A stretch of 56,500 bases of DNA, taken from NCBI GenBank assembly GCA_018436095.1, contig JAHDMJ010000037.1:1-56500 (forward strand), in the 5' to 3' direction. Of this stretch, positions 8,411 through 17,308 are shown in pieces (position 1 is the stretch's first letter; every line of letters begins with the position of its first letter). Below the pieces are notes generated by a model that did not search any database, was not told where the DNA came from, and worked only from the letters and a program-made list of their open reading frames with translations. A program made the position numbers and the translations under genes. This DNA is from Clostridia bacterium (GTDB taxonomy: Bacteria > Bacillota > Peptococcia > DRI-13 > UBA5745).

Positions 8411-9136
8411 ATGAACAGACCCTATATCTTTTGCCATATGCTCACTTCCATTGATGGAAAAATCATGGGGGCCTACATGGAAACACCTGAGGGAGATGCC
8501 GCTGGAGAGGTTTTCTACAACATCTCCTTTGGCAAAAACCCCCACTATAAGCACCAGGGTTGGCTCTCCGGCCGGGTGACCACCGACGACAACTTCACCT
8601 TCTACCGTAAGCCCAACCTTGACGAAAATGCACCGCCGGTGTCTGCGGGAGACTTTGTGGCCCACCCCGATGCGGGGATGTACTACGTGTCGGTGGACCC
8701 CTCCGGCAAGCTAGGCTGGGAGCACAGCACCCTCACCTACGGCGACACCACCGCCCATGTGCTGGAGATTCTCACCGCAAAAGCCGGCAACGCCTATAAG
8801 TCCTTTCTGCGGGGGCTGGGCATCTCCTACATCATTGCCGGGGAGGAGTCGCTGGACTACGCCCTGGCAATGGAGAAGCTCAAGACCCTGTTCGGCATTG
8901 AAACCCTGATGCTGGGGGGCGGCGGCGTCCTCAACTGGTCGTTTATCCAGGCCGGGATGTGTGATGAACTCAGTGTCGTCATTGCCTCAGCCGCCGACGG
9001 TTCCTCGCAGACCCCTGCTTTGTTCGAGACAAGGGGTGGTCTGGCCGCGGACTCCGCTGTGGGCTTTACACTGAAGAGCGCCGAAGTCAAGGACGGCGGC
9101 TGCGTATGGCTGCGCTACACCGTAAACAAGCAGTAA
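8411..9136 (+). CDS. RibD C-terminal/dihydrofolate reductase-like oxidoreductase
   Basis: 241 residues of the RibD-C fold. It starts MNRPYIFCHMLTSIDGKI, the typical first strand and substrate loop, and has the nucleotide-binding TLMLGGGGVLNWSFI near residue 165. Such free-standing proteins are NAD(P)H reductases of unknown substrate, often found in inducible stress operons rather than riboflavin synthesis. AAGGAGGAA precedes the ATG. It is the first gene of the MerR-controlled operon; the cupin gene follows after 13 bases. Confidence 0.85.
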   Translation: MNRPYIFCHMLTSIDGKIMGAYMETPEGDAAGEVFYNISFGKNPHYKHQGWLSGRVTTDDNFTFYRKPNLDENAPPVSAGDFVAHPDAGMYYVSVDPSGKLGWEHSTLTYGDTTAHVLEILTAKAGNAYKSFLRGLGISYIIAGEESLDYALAMEKLKTLFGIETLMLGGGGVLNWSFIQAGMCDELSVVIASAADGSSQTPALFETRGGLAADSAVGFTLKSAEVKDGGCVWLRYTVNKQ

Positions 9137-9149
9137 AAGGAGCGGCTTT

Positions 9150-9554
9150 ATGAATACACAAGAATTTGTAAGCATCTTCCCCACCGGGGAGAAGAACGAC
9201 GCCTATGCCCAGTATTTTGTTGGGTGGAGCTATTTGAACATGCTCTCCACCGAGGGCGTCGCCATCGGCAACGTGACCTTTGAGCCAGGCTGCCGCAACA
9301 ACTGGCACATCCACCACAAGGGCGGACAGATTTTGCTTATCACCGCAGGCCGGGGCTACTATCAGGAGTGGGGCAAGCCCGCCCGGGAGCTGAACCCCGG
9401 CGATGTGGTCAACATCCCGGCGGAGGTCAAGCACTGGCATGGGGCGGCACAGGATAGCTGGTTTGCCCATCTGTCGGTGGAGGTTCCCGCCGAGGGCCGG
9501 GCTAACGAGTGGCTGGAGCCTGTATCCGACGCGGATTACAAGAAATTAAAATAG
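9150..9554 (+). CDS. Small cupin-domain protein
   Basis: 134 residues with one cupin barrel. Metal-ligand His residues are visible in NNWHIHHKGGQ (motif 1) and in AEVKHWHGA (motif 2). Proteins of this size are often annotated as carboxymuconolactone-decarboxylase-associated cupins, and the true activity is usually unknown. It is the second gene of the MerR-controlled operon, with the ribosome site AAAAGGAG in the short gap after the reductase. Confidence 0.85.
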   Translation: MNTQEFVSIFPTGEKNDAYAQYFVGWSYLNMLSTEGVAIGNVTFEPGCRNNWHIHHKGGQILLITAGRGYYQEWGKPARELNPGDVVNIPAEVKHWHGAAQDSWFAHLSVEVPAEGRANEWLEPVSDADYKKLK

Positions 9555-9562
9555 AGGACGGT

Positions 9563-9631
9563 GAGGATGAGGTTGATGCCCGGCTGATTCAGGAGCAAAC
9601 CGGCGGAGACCTGGTGTTCGATGGCTTGTAA
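9563..9631 (+). pseudogene. Probable flavodoxin gene remnant
   Basis: In the gap between the cupin and aldo-keto reductase genes a 22-codon frame ends in TAA and reads EDEVDARLIQEQTGGDLVFD. The stretch IQEQTGGDL matches the segment just after the phosphate loop in small flavodoxins. The FMN loop itself is missing. This is probably the leftover of a flavodoxin gene once in this operon; the match is short. Confidence 0.35.
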
Positions 9632-9679
9632 GTAAAGAAACAGTCCGCATTGAACTTTCTAAATAAAGGAGGAAATCAC

Positions 9680-10537
9680 ATGATATTAAACGAAACTTAC
9701 ATTCTGCCGGGCGGCGTCAAGATTCCCAAGCTGGGGCTGGGCACCTGGTTCATTGAGGATGACAGGGCTGCACAGGCCTTCAGAGATGCAGTCAAAATCG
9801 GATACCGGCACATTGATACGGCGCAGGCTTATGCCAATGAACGTGGGGTTGGAGAGGGTGTTCGCACCTGCGGCATCCCCCGTGAGGAACTCTTTGTGAC
9901 GACAAAGCTCGCTGCTGAGCTGAAGTCTTATGAAGCGGCGGCAGAGGCCATTGATGGTTCCCTGAAGCTGATGGGACTGGACCACATCGATCTGATGCTC
10001 ATCCACAGCCCCCAGCCCTGGGATGATTTCAGAGGCGGTGACTATGCTGAGGGCAACCGGGAGGCTTGGCGTGCATTGGAGGATGCCTATAAGGCGGGCA
10101 AGCTCCGCAGCATCGGTGTCTCCAACTTTAAGCAGGAGGATATTGAAAACCTCCTCTCCGGTTGCACTGTGGCACCCATGGTTAACCAGCTCCTTGTCCA
10201 TGCGGGGAATACACCCTTTGAGCTGATTGCATATTGCCAGAGCAAGGACATTCTTGTGGAAGCGTACTCCCCCATCGCCCACGGTGAAATTTTGAAAAAT
10301 CCCGAAGTGGCAAGTATCGCCGGGAAATACCATGTATCGGTTCCCCAGCTCTGCATCCGCTACACCTTGCAGCTTGGAACCCTTCCATTGCCTAAAACGG
10401 CGAACCTGCAGCATATGCATGACAACGCACAGGTTGACTTCGTCATTTCGGATGCCGACATGGAAATACTAAAAAATATGGAGCAGATGCAGGATTACGG
10501 CGAGTATAGTGCGTTTCCTGTGTTTAGCGGAAAGTAG
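9680..10537 (+). CDS. Aldo/keto reductase
   Basis: 285 residues forming a complete AKR barrel. The catalytic tetrad is visible as Asp and Tyr in RHIDTAQAYANE, Lys in VTTKLAAEL and His in MLIHSPQPW. The nucleotide-binding SIGVSNF and the C-terminal LPLPKTAN also match. It should reduce aldehydes or ketones with NADPH. The ATG at 9680 is chosen because AAAGGAGGAAATCAC precedes it; the frame extends upstream without such a site. It is the last gene of the MerR-controlled operon, which as a whole looks like a detoxification set for reactive carbonyl or redox compounds. Confidence 0.92.
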   Translation: MILNETYILPGGVKIPKLGLGTWFIEDDRAAQAFRDAVKIGYRHIDTAQAYANERGVGEGVRTCGIPREELFVTTKLAAELKSYEAAAEAIDGSLKLMGLDHIDLMLIHSPQPWDDFRGGDYAEGNREAWRALEDAYKAGKLRSIGVSNFKQEDIENLLSGCTVAPMVNQLLVHAGNTPFELIAYCQSKDILVEAYSPIAHGEILKNPEVASIAGKYHVSVPQLCIRYTLQLGTLPLPKTANLQHMHDNAQVDFVISDADMEILKNMEQMQDYGEYSAFPVFSGK

Positions 10538-10636
10538 GGGAGTGATGTCATGGCAAAGGAAGTTTATTCTGATTGAAGAAACAGCAAATAAACACCCTTT
10601 AGACGAGAAATGCAGAAATCTTTTTTCCACTGATCA

Positions 10637-10680
10637 CAAAAGACATAGCCTTCCCATCAAGAAGAAGCTATGTCTTTTTC
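10637..10680 (+). terminator. Terminator of the reductase operon
   Basis: AAAAGACATAGC pairs with GCTATGTCTTTT across a 17-base loop and a run of T follows. It lies about 100 bases past the aldo-keto reductase stop. Confidence 0.8.
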
Positions 10681-10754
10681 TATATAAAACAATGCGATAT
10701 TATGGATAATGATATGGTATAATGATTTTAATAAAATACTGAGAAGGTGTTAAC

Positions 10755-11813
10755 TTGTACGATATTGCGATCATTGGGCTTGGTCCCGCCGGAGCTACAA
10801 TTGCGCGCCTGCTGGATAAGCGGTTCCGAATTATTGCAATCGATAAAAAAAGCGCTGATGACAATACCGCATTTCAGAAGCCCTGTGGCGGACTTTTGGC
10901 GGCGGATGCTCAAAAAGCGCTTTCAAAGTTTAATCTTACCTTGCCTAAAGCAGTGCTTGTTGACCCGCAGATTTTTGCCGTGAAGACCATTGATTCAAAG
11001 CAAATGCTTTTGCGGTATTATCAGCGATTTTACATAAATCTTGACCGGCACAAATTTGATATGTGGCTTATCTCCCTTATCCCCGAACATGTCCGCATTG
11101 AGAACCAGGCGGTCTGTACCTCTATAAGAAAAAAAGGCGAAATCTATGAAGTATCTTATCTAAAAGACCGTGGAGAGAAAACGATTACGGCAAGGCATAT
11201 CATAGGAGCCGATGGCTCCAATTCCATTGTCAGGCGCATATTATTCCCGAATCAGAGCATCTGCCGGTACCTTTCCATACAGCAATGGTTTCCAGAGCAG
11301 CACATAACGCCTTTCTATTCCTGCATTTTTGACTCTGATATAACCGATTCTTATTGCTGGAGCATCTCAAAAAGCGGATTTTTCATTTTAGGAGGCGCCT
11401 TCCCTCCCAAAACGGGAAAACAGAGCTTTGAATTGCTTAAACAAAAACTGAATAAGCAAGGATTTATTTTCGGTACTCCTCTTAAGACCGAGGCTTGTCT
11501 TGTCTCTATGCCCAAGGGGCTTAGCAGCTTCTATACGGGCAAAGATAGGGCGTTTTTGCTCGGCGAAGCAGCCGGTTTTATTAGCCCTTCTTCATTGGAG
11601 GGTATCAGCTATGCTTTCAACAGCGCACATGCCCTTGCAAGAATACTTAATTCGGGCTGTGCTGACCCGGCCCGGAAGTATAGAGTAAACTCTTTGCCTA
11701 TCCGAATCAAGCTCTTACTCAAGCATTTCAAATCTCCGTTTATGTATAAGCCGCTGCTTCGAAAGCTCGTCATGAAGTCCGGGCTTTGCAGTATCTCCAT
11801 ATTGGAACAATAA
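10755..11813 (+). CDS. FAD-dependent oxidoreductase, geranylgeranyl-reductase-like
   Basis: 352 residues. The N-terminal FAD Rossmann motif is IIGLGPAGATIARLL. A PCGGLLA segment follows, and ARHIIGADGSNSIVRR supplies the second FAD contact. The third contact is FLLGEAAGFISPSSLEGI. This pattern fits the geranylgeranyl reductase/monooxygenase-like flavoprotein group. The start is TTG at 10755, preceded by GAGAAGGTG; no in-frame ATG precedes the FAD motif. It stands alone between two terminator or empty regions. The substrate is unknown. Confidence 0.82.
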   Translation: MYDIAIIGLGPAGATIARLLDKRFRIIAIDKKSADDNTAFQKPCGGLLAADAQKALSKFNLTLPKAVLVDPQIFAVKTIDSKQMLLRYYQRFYINLDRHKFDMWLISLIPEHVRIENQAVCTSIRKKGEIYEVSYLKDRGEKTITARHIIGADGSNSIVRRILFPNQSICRYLSIQQWFPEQHITPFYSCIFDSDITDSYCWSISKSGFFILGGAFPPKTGKQSFELLKQKLNKQGFIFGTPLKTEACLVSMPKGLSSFYTGKDRAFLLGEAAGFISPSSLEGISYAFNSAHALARILNSGCADPARKYRVNSLPIRIKLLLKHFKSPFMYKPLLRKLVMKSGLCSISILEQ

Positions 11814-11914
11814 TGCCAATCAAACCGATATGCCTATTTTCCAATCATGCACGCTTCATCTTATCATTATATTCCTTGTTATGGCATCTTTGCAGACACC
11901 TGAAATGTTTTTGA

Positions 11915-13147
11915 TTATAAATAGCTTATTGGGATAACACGGTCTTCGCCCTTGAGGGTAAGTAAATTATCGTAAAGACAAATTACTCCGCCTATCCCCC
12001 GCTTCATGTTTGGAATCTTGTCAAGCTGAGAAAAGGCGTCTATATCCTTCTTCTGCGGGTCGGCGTGTTTCTTGATTTCGAGGGGGTGCAATGTTCCGCT
12101 ATCCTCAATCAACAGGTCAATCTCATTCATGTCCTTATCCCGATAGAAATAGAGCGGCGGCTCAAGAACGCCTTTGTTATAGTAGCTTTTAATGATTTCG
12201 GACACCACAAAGCTCTCAAAAAATGCACCTGCCATTGCGCCGTTTTTCAGAACATCGGGCGTGTTCCAGCGGGTAAGATAAGCGGCTAGTCCGGTATCAA
12301 GGAAGTACAGTTTGGGCGTTTTAATAGTTCGCTTAGTGACGTTGTTGAAGTACGGTTTGAGCAAATACACAAGATTTGATGCAACAAGAATCGAAAGCCA
12401 CCTTTCTGCCGTCGGCTGACTAATCCCCACATCCCGTGCAAGAGAAGCGAGGTTAAGCAGTTGCCCTGTTGCAGAAGCGGTCACGGTCATAAACCTTGTG
12501 AACTTAACCTCATCACCGATTTCCGAAAGTTCCCTGACGTCTCGCTCAATGTAGGTACGCACATAAGCGCCGTAGAACATCTGCCAATCAAAGTCGGGAT
12601 TTGCGAATAATTCCGGCATACTGCCCCTGTGAACCGTATTCCATACTTCATCATAAGATATTTCTGCAAGCTGCTTTTTCCGCTCCGAAAAATACTCATC
12701 TGTGGGGATGAATGGCTCGTCAAAGGGAATATTGTGCCGTTCCCGCATAGAAAAGCCCAGCAGGGTAACAAGCCCAAGCCTGCCTGCCAACGATTCACTG
12801 ACGCCCTTCATCATTCTAAACTGTTGAGAGCCGCACATGAAAAACTGCCCTTTTTGGCGACTTTTGTCGAGCAGCATTTTGATCTGTTCAAACAGCACAG
12901 GGGCTTTCTGGATTTCATCCACAAATACAGGCGGGGGGTTATCCTTGAAGAATGTTCCGCTTTCTTCGACGGCACTTGCCCTGACAATCGCATCATCCAG
13001 GGTGACATATCCGATGTCTTTTGTCAGCGTCTGCAGCATCGTTGTCTTTCCCACCTGCCGCGGGCCGGCAACAAGCACTGCACCAAACATTTTCGACAGC
13101 TTCTCTACCGTTTTTTCGGCGTGTCTTTGAATATATCTCTCCGCCAT
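11915..13147 (-). CDS. AAA family ATPase with DUF4143 domain
   Basis: 410 residues. Walker A is AGPRQVGKTT (about 27-36) and Walker B is PPVFVDEIQK. The sensor region is FFMCGSQQF. The C-terminal half, with GISQPTAERWLSIL, LYFLDTGLAAYL and PLEIKK, is the winged-helix plus nuclease-like DUF4143 region. Such single-gene ATPases are abundant in anaerobes, and their role is poorly defined. The gene is isolated and convergent with the FAD oxidoreductase. Confidence 0.9.
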   Translation of the reverse strand: MAERYIQRHAEKTVEKLSKMFGAVLVAGPRQVGKTTMLQTLTKDIGYVTLDDAIVRASAVEESGTFFKDNPPPVFVDEIQKAPVLFEQIKMLLDKSRQKGQFFMCGSQQFRMMKGVSESLAGRLGLVTLLGFSMRERHNIPFDEPFIPTDEYFSERKKQLAEISYDEVWNTVHRGSMPELFANPDFDWQMFYGAYVRTYIERDVRELSEIGDEVKFTRFMTVTASATGQLLNLASLARDVGISQPTAERWLSILVASNLVYLLKPYFNNVTKRTIKTPKLYFLDTGLAAYLTRWNTPDVLKNGAMAGAFFESFVVSEIIKSYYNKGVLEPPLYFYRDKDMNEIDLLIEDSGTLHPLEIKKHADPQKKDIDAFSQLDKIPNMKRGIGGVICLYDNLLTLKGEDRVIPISYL

Positions 13148-13291
13148 ATATATTCGCCTCCGCTTCGTCCAATTTAATATTTAATATTATTATGGCCAAA
13201 TTTCGAAAAATATCAAGAGATTCCCACGAAATAAAAAACTGTTTATGCACAAAAATCAAGTACCCTAAGTTATCGGAGGTTTACGAGTAAA

Positions 13292-13927
13292 ATGATTGAG
13301 ATTAGGAATGAAGAAAAAGCAGATTATAAGAAAGTAGAAGAGATCACACGGAAAGCTTTTTGGAATTTATATATTCCAGGCTGCATTGAACACTATTTAG
13401 TTCATGTTATGCGACTCCATGAAGATTTTCTGCCAGAGTTAGCTTTGGTGATTGAAGTTGATAATCAAATCATCGGGAATATCATGTATACCAAAACAAA
13501 AATAATCGATGAGTCCGGAGCAGAAAAAGACATCCTTACTTTCGGCCCGGTTTCCATTTTGCCGGAATACCAGAGAAAAGGGTATGGAAAAAAGCTAATG
13601 GAATATTCCTTTGAACAGGCGGTGGCACTTGGTTATGATGTGATCGTAATATTTGGAAGCCCCAATAATTATGTAAGCCGCGGTTTTAAAAGCTGCAAAA
13701 AATACAACGTCTGTCTTGAGAATGGGACATATCCAGCGGCAATGCTGGTAAAAGAACTCAAACCAGATGTCCTTGACGGAAGGAAATGGGTTTACCATCA
13801 AAGTCCTGTATTTGAGATAGATGAACAAAAAGCACAACGCTTTGACGCAGATTTGGAAAGCCTGGAGAAAAAATACCAGCCAAGTCAGGAAGAATTTTAT
13901 ATTCACAGCCATTCTATTATACAGTGA
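13292..13927 (+). CDS. GNAT family N-acetyltransferase
   Basis: 211 residues. The acetyl-CoA binding motif A is FGPVSILPEYQRKGYGKKLM (about 90-109), with the Q/RxxGxG signature inside it. The following helix and FGSPNNYVSRGFKSC complete the fold. The C-terminus is extended by about 60 residues relative to minimal GNATs. The ATG follows TCGGAGGTTTACGAG. The acceptor substrate is unknown. Confidence 0.88.
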   Translation: MIEIRNEEKADYKKVEEITRKAFWNLYIPGCIEHYLVHVMRLHEDFLPELALVIEVDNQIIGNIMYTKTKIIDESGAEKDILTFGPVSILPEYQRKGYGKKLMEYSFEQAVALGYDVIVIFGSPNNYVSRGFKSCKKYNVCLENGTYPAAMLVKELKPDVLDGRKWVYHQSPVFEIDEQKAQRFDADLESLEKKYQPSQEEFYIHSHSIIQ

Positions 13928-13992
13928 GTCTCCTTTGGTGATATAAAGATAAATTTATAGTTTCAGAAGATTTTCAGGAAATGGATTATTAT

Positions 13993-14682
13993 ATGAAACG
14001 GTTTGCATCTATTGTGCCGGCGGCGATTTTGACAGGAGCACTTTTAGCTTCCTGCGGTCAACCTGTACTTTCAAATAAAACAGCCACGCAGCTACAAACA
14101 ACCACGCTATCCCCCTCTACGCCGGAAGTGCTTGAATCGGCACCTCCTTCCCCCTCGCCTGCGCCTGTTACTTATCCCGATATCTCTGACTTGGAATTCT
14201 CGGATTTGACCGGCGTAGTATTTATTTTTTCCAGCGGCGTAGGTGCTTGGCATACAGAGGTGCAAATATTATCTGACGGAACCTTCAGCGGTTATTATTC
14301 CGACCAGGACATGGGTGATATCGGTTCCGGCTATCCGAATGGAACCCGTTATTTTTGCTCCTTCAACGGCAAATTCTCATCGCTAAAGAAAGTCGGCGAA
14401 TATGAGTATTCCATGAAATGTGAATCCATAACACAGGACGGCATAGCCGACGAACTGGAAATCGAAGAAGATGGTTGGAGATATATCACTTCTACACCAT
14501 ATGGATTTGATAGTGCAGATGAATTTATGTTGTATCTGCCCGGAAAAAGAATTGATGAATTGCCCGATGAGCTCATAAACTGGATAAGTATGTCTCGGGG
14601 CATCGATTTTAAAGGAATTGATATCCTTCATTTTTACGGACTATATAATATCGAGGGTGAGCAAGGCTTTAGCAGCCAATAA
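13993..14682 (+). CDS. Predicted lipoprotein of unknown function
   Basis: 229 residues. The signal peptide MKRFASIVPAAILTGALLAS ends in a lipobox (LLASC) with Cys21 as the lipidated residue. A Ser/Thr/Pro-rich linker follows (STPEVLESAPPSPSPAPV), and then a soluble domain of about 160 residues. I recognise no family. The ATG at 13993 gives a normal lipoprotein signal; the ATG at 13981 would place extra acidic residues before it. The gene is monocistronic, with a hairpin terminator at 14718. Confidence 0.7.
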   Translation: MKRFASIVPAAILTGALLASCGQPVLSNKTATQLQTTTLSPSTPEVLESAPPSPSPAPVTYPDISDLEFSDLTGVVFIFSSGVGAWHTEVQILSDGTFSGYYSDQDMGDIGSGYPNGTRYFCSFNGKFSSLKKVGEYEYSMKCESITQDGIADELEIEEDGWRYITSTPYGFDSADEFMLYLPGKRIDELPDELINWISMSRGIDFKGIDILHFYGLYNIEGEQGFSSQ

Positions 14683-14717
14683 AGAGGAAACACTTTGGGA
14701 AATAAATATTCAGTAAC

Positions 14718-14755
14718 AAAGAAACAGGGCAGGCATTTGCTTGCTCTGTTTCTTT
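14718..14755 (+). terminator. Terminator after the lipoprotein gene
   Basis: AAAGAAACAGGGCAGGCA pairs with TGCTTGCTCTGTTTCTTT across a 2-base loop with two wobble or mismatch positions. It lies 35 bases past the stop codon. Confidence 0.6.
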
Positions 14756-14817
14756 CCTGTTGCAAATCCGGCCTTCTAGCCTTTAGCAATTATTAAAACC
14801 ACCGCTTGATTGACTTT

Positions 14818-15042
14818 CTGTTCAATTTTTGCGGTTGTGGGCAGATTCCCGCTGTTGCCTGTGCAATTTTTTCGGTTGTGGGTGAATTGCAGCCGCTGCA
14901 AAGGTCAATTTTAGCTAATTTCGGGTCAAAACGGTGCAGTTTTTCCGTTTATGTGGCCATCTTGGCCTTGGATTTCACACACAACCGCAATTTTTGCTCA
15001 CTCCCCTCCCACAATTTACCCACAACCGCAATTTTTGAACAG
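14818..15042. repeat. Intergenic inverted-repeat element, type A copy 1
   Basis: About 225 bases. The outer arms are CTGTTCAATTTTTGCGGTTG and its near reverse complement at 15019-15042. A second inner pair (TTCGGTTGTG near 14871 and CACAACCGCAATTTTTGC near 14981) gives four copies of one motif, two in each orientation. A homologous copy lies at 24254-24478. No gene is visible between 14683 and 15179. Confidence 0.75.
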
Positions 15043-15121
15043 CACTGCCCCTGACTTCTCCCATGGGTTATGGACTAACATCTTTTGCTAAACTAAATGA
15101 CATTGCCGCAAAGGTTATCCC

Positions 15122-15165
15122 TTCTTTGCCAATCCCTTCTTTGCCAATCCCTCCTTTGCCAAACC
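15122..15165. repeat. 15-base tandem repeat, three units
   Basis: The unit TTCTTTGCCAATCCC occurs twice in tandem, followed by a degenerate third copy. It lies just downstream of the histidine kinase stop codon. Confidence 0.7.
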
Positions 15166-15179
15166 TCGCTTACGCCCCC

Positions 15180-16403
15180 TCACATCTTCAGCCGCACCGT
15201 ACAACTGCAGCCGCCGGCGGGCAGGTTTTGGAAGCAGATGCGTCCCCCATGAACCGCCACAATGCGTTTTACGATACGCAGTCCCAGCCCGCCGCCGCCT
15301 AAAGCTGTTTCCGGCGGTGTATCCCGGCGCAGCAGGGTCAACTGCTGGTCTGAAAAGCCTGCCCCATTATCTTGAACTGTCAGATGGAGCAGTTTTCTTT
15401 CCGCCCGCAACTCTATCCGGATGGAACAGCCCTGGGGGTTATGGCGTATGCTGTTGCCAATCAGGTTACCCAACATACGAACCAACAGCGCCCGGTGGCC
15501 GTATGTCTGCAAAGCTGCGGCGGCCGGATCGATTTCTACCTCAATCGGATATTTTTCGTCAAGATCCCCATTGAGAAAATTCGCCGCTGTTTCACGGACA
15601 AGGGCCGCCATGGATAAGCCCTCTTTTTTCAACGGTTCCATGGCATACTCCAGCCGGTTTACAAGATTCAGGTCGGCAACGAGGGACCGCATTTCTTCGC
15701 CCTTTTGGCGGATAACCCCTGCCTGCTGCCTTTGCTTTTCCGGTATTTCACCATCCTTTTCCAGGCTTGCGGCATAACCAAGGACCATGGATAGAGGTGT
15801 GCGGATATCGTGGGAAACCCCCGCTACCCATTCAATCCGTGCGGCGTCCCGCTCCTTGTAGCGCCGTCCGGTCATCCAAACGGATACGCCGAAAATAACA
15901 AGAAAATTGCACGCCAGCGCAATTACGGCCCAGACAGGCCAAAAATTGAGCTGATCCATGGACATTTCCACAGGATATTTCCATGCCGAGTCCTTGGGCC
16001 CGCCCAGCACAAACAATCCATCAGTCACAGTCCATACCTTGACGGGATAATCGGCCAAATACCAGCGAGAAAAAGCAGCGATATCAGAAAGGCTATACCG
16101 CTCCGGTACTTCCGGGGGTTTGCCGTATGACCACAGGAGCTCTCCGCTGGCATCGGAAATCAGCATGGCCCAATAATGATTTTCTGCCAGCATGTCCGCT
16201 GCTTCTGCGGCAAGCAGATAGCCGCTGTCTGTATGCTCCAGCATTTCAGCATACCTGGAAACCTGCGGTTCTCCGCTCTTTCCCGAAAGGGAAATCACCG
16301 CATAGGAAAACAGCCCCAGATTCACTACCATCCCCACTGCAAAAATGACTGCCAGCAAGGCAGACAGCCACAGTGCACTGCGTATCACACGTTTGGGTTT
16401 CAC
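15180..16403 (-). CDS. Membrane sensor histidine kinase
   Basis: 407 residues. Two membrane segments (about 10-38 and 160-180) flank an extracytoplasmic loop of about 120 residues. The dimerisation/phosphoacceptor motif GVSHDIRTPLSMVLGY comes next. The ATPase has an N box (LIGNSIRHNP), the G1 box DNGAGFS and the G2 box GGGGLGLRIV. No obvious HAMP domain lies between the second membrane segment and the His box. Its ATG overlaps the stop of the response regulator (ATGA), so the two are co-translated. The divergent ABC transporter points to sensing of an antimicrobial peptide or similar envelope stress. Confidence 0.93.
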   Translation of the reverse strand: MKPKRVIRSALWLSALLAVIFAVGMVVNLGLFSYAVISLSGKSGEPQVSRYAEMLEHTDSGYLLAAEAADMLAENHYWAMLISDASGELLWSYGKPPEVPERYSLSDIAAFSRWYLADYPVKVWTVTDGLFVLGGPKDSAWKYPVEMSMDQLNFWPVWAVIALACNFLVIFGVSVWMTGRRYKERDAARIEWVAGVSHDIRTPLSMVLGYAASLEKDGEIPEKQRQQAGVIRQKGEEMRSLVADLNLVNRLEYAMEPLKKEGLSMAALVRETAANFLNGDLDEKYPIEVEIDPAAAALQTYGHRALLVRMLGNLIGNSIRHNPQGCSIRIELRAERKLLHLTVQDNGAGFSDQQLTLLRRDTPPETALGGGGLGLRIVKRIVAVHGGRICFQNLPAGGCSCTVRLKM

Positions 16404-17113
16404 AGCTTCGCCTCCCTGAGCAGCCGATAGCCCAGCCCCCGCACTGTAATGAGCCAGCGGGGGTGGGAAGGATCTATCTCAATCTTTTCCCGCAGGCGGC
16501 GCATATGTACCATCAACGTGTTATCATAGCCTATATTCTGATCATTCCACGCCGCCATACACAGGCTGTCCACCGTCACGATGCGGCCCCGGTTTTCATT
16601 CAGCTTGGCAAGCAGCGCGTACTCCTTTGCGGTCAGCATCTTTTCAGCGCCGTTGCCCTTCACGGTGCCGCTGCCCATATCCACCGTCACCTCGCCAAGG
16701 GAGATTTTCTCCGTCACAGCAGGCTCCTCTGCAGAATAGGTGCGGCGTAAAACAGCCCGCAAGCGAAGTGTCAGCTCCTGGGGCAGGAAGGGTTTTGTGA
16801 TGTAATCATCGGCGCCGAGACCCAACCCCCGCAGACGGGCCTCATCCTCATCCCGGGCGGAAAGGAACAACACCGGAATGTCTGCCTGCCGCCGCAGTTG
16901 AGAGAACAATGTAAAGCCGTCGCCGTCGGGCAGCATCACGTCCAACAGCACTGCTTGAGGAGCAAAATCTCCTGCGGCAGTCAGGGCTTCCGCACCATTG
17001 GCTGCCGTCCTGATCTGCGTAAACCCTTCCTGACGCAGCAGAGTTTCCAGCATGGCCAGAAGCTCCGGCTCGTCATCCACCAGAAGCAACCGTGCATCCT
17101 GAATCCTTTGCAT
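16400..17113 (-). CDS. OmpR/PhoB-family response regulator
   Basis: 237 residues. The receiver has the acidic pocket LLVDDEPEL and phospho-Asp in VLLDVMLPDGDGF; Lys in YITKPFLPQE completes the site. The C-terminal winged helix ends in DPSHPRWLITVRGLGYRLL. It is the first gene of the operon with the kinase. Direct TGTAAGG repeats in the divergent promoter region are its likely binding sites. The target is probably the neighbouring ABC transporter. Confidence 0.95.
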   Translation of the reverse strand: MQRIQDARLLLVDDEPELLAMLETLLRQEGFTQIRTAANGAEALTAAGDFAPQAVLLDVMLPDGDGFTLFSQLRRQADIPVLFLSARDEDEARLRGLGLGADDYITKPFLPQELTLRLRAVLRRTYSAEEPAVTEKISLGEVTVDMGSGTVKGNGAEKMLTAKEYALLAKLNENRGRIVTVDSLCMAAWNDQNIGYDNTLMVHMRRLREKIEIDPSHPRWLITVRGLGYRLLREAKL

Positions 17114-17226
17114 CCCACCAGCTCCTTTTCCTTTTGGTTCTCCGTTTTGGTTCCCCTTTTTGGTTCTCCCTCTTTGTTCTCCTATTATAACCTTTTGCTG
17201 CCACGGGATCTCATAAAAATAAAAAA

Positions 17227-17266
17227 TGTAAGGTAAATGTAAGGCTGACGTCAGCGCCTTGTAAGG
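17227..17266 (+). promoter_or_regulatory. Direct-repeat response-regulator sites upstream of the ABC operon
   Basis: TGTAAGG occurs at 17227-17233, 17238-17244 and 17260-17266. The spacings are 11 and 22 bases, that is one and two helical turns, as for tandem OmpR/PhoB-type binding. The sites lie between the divergent regulator and ABC genes. Confidence 0.6.
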
Positions 17267-17308
17267 TCTTTAGGGTATCCTGTGGGGGAAACAGAAAGGA
17301 GACCCGCT

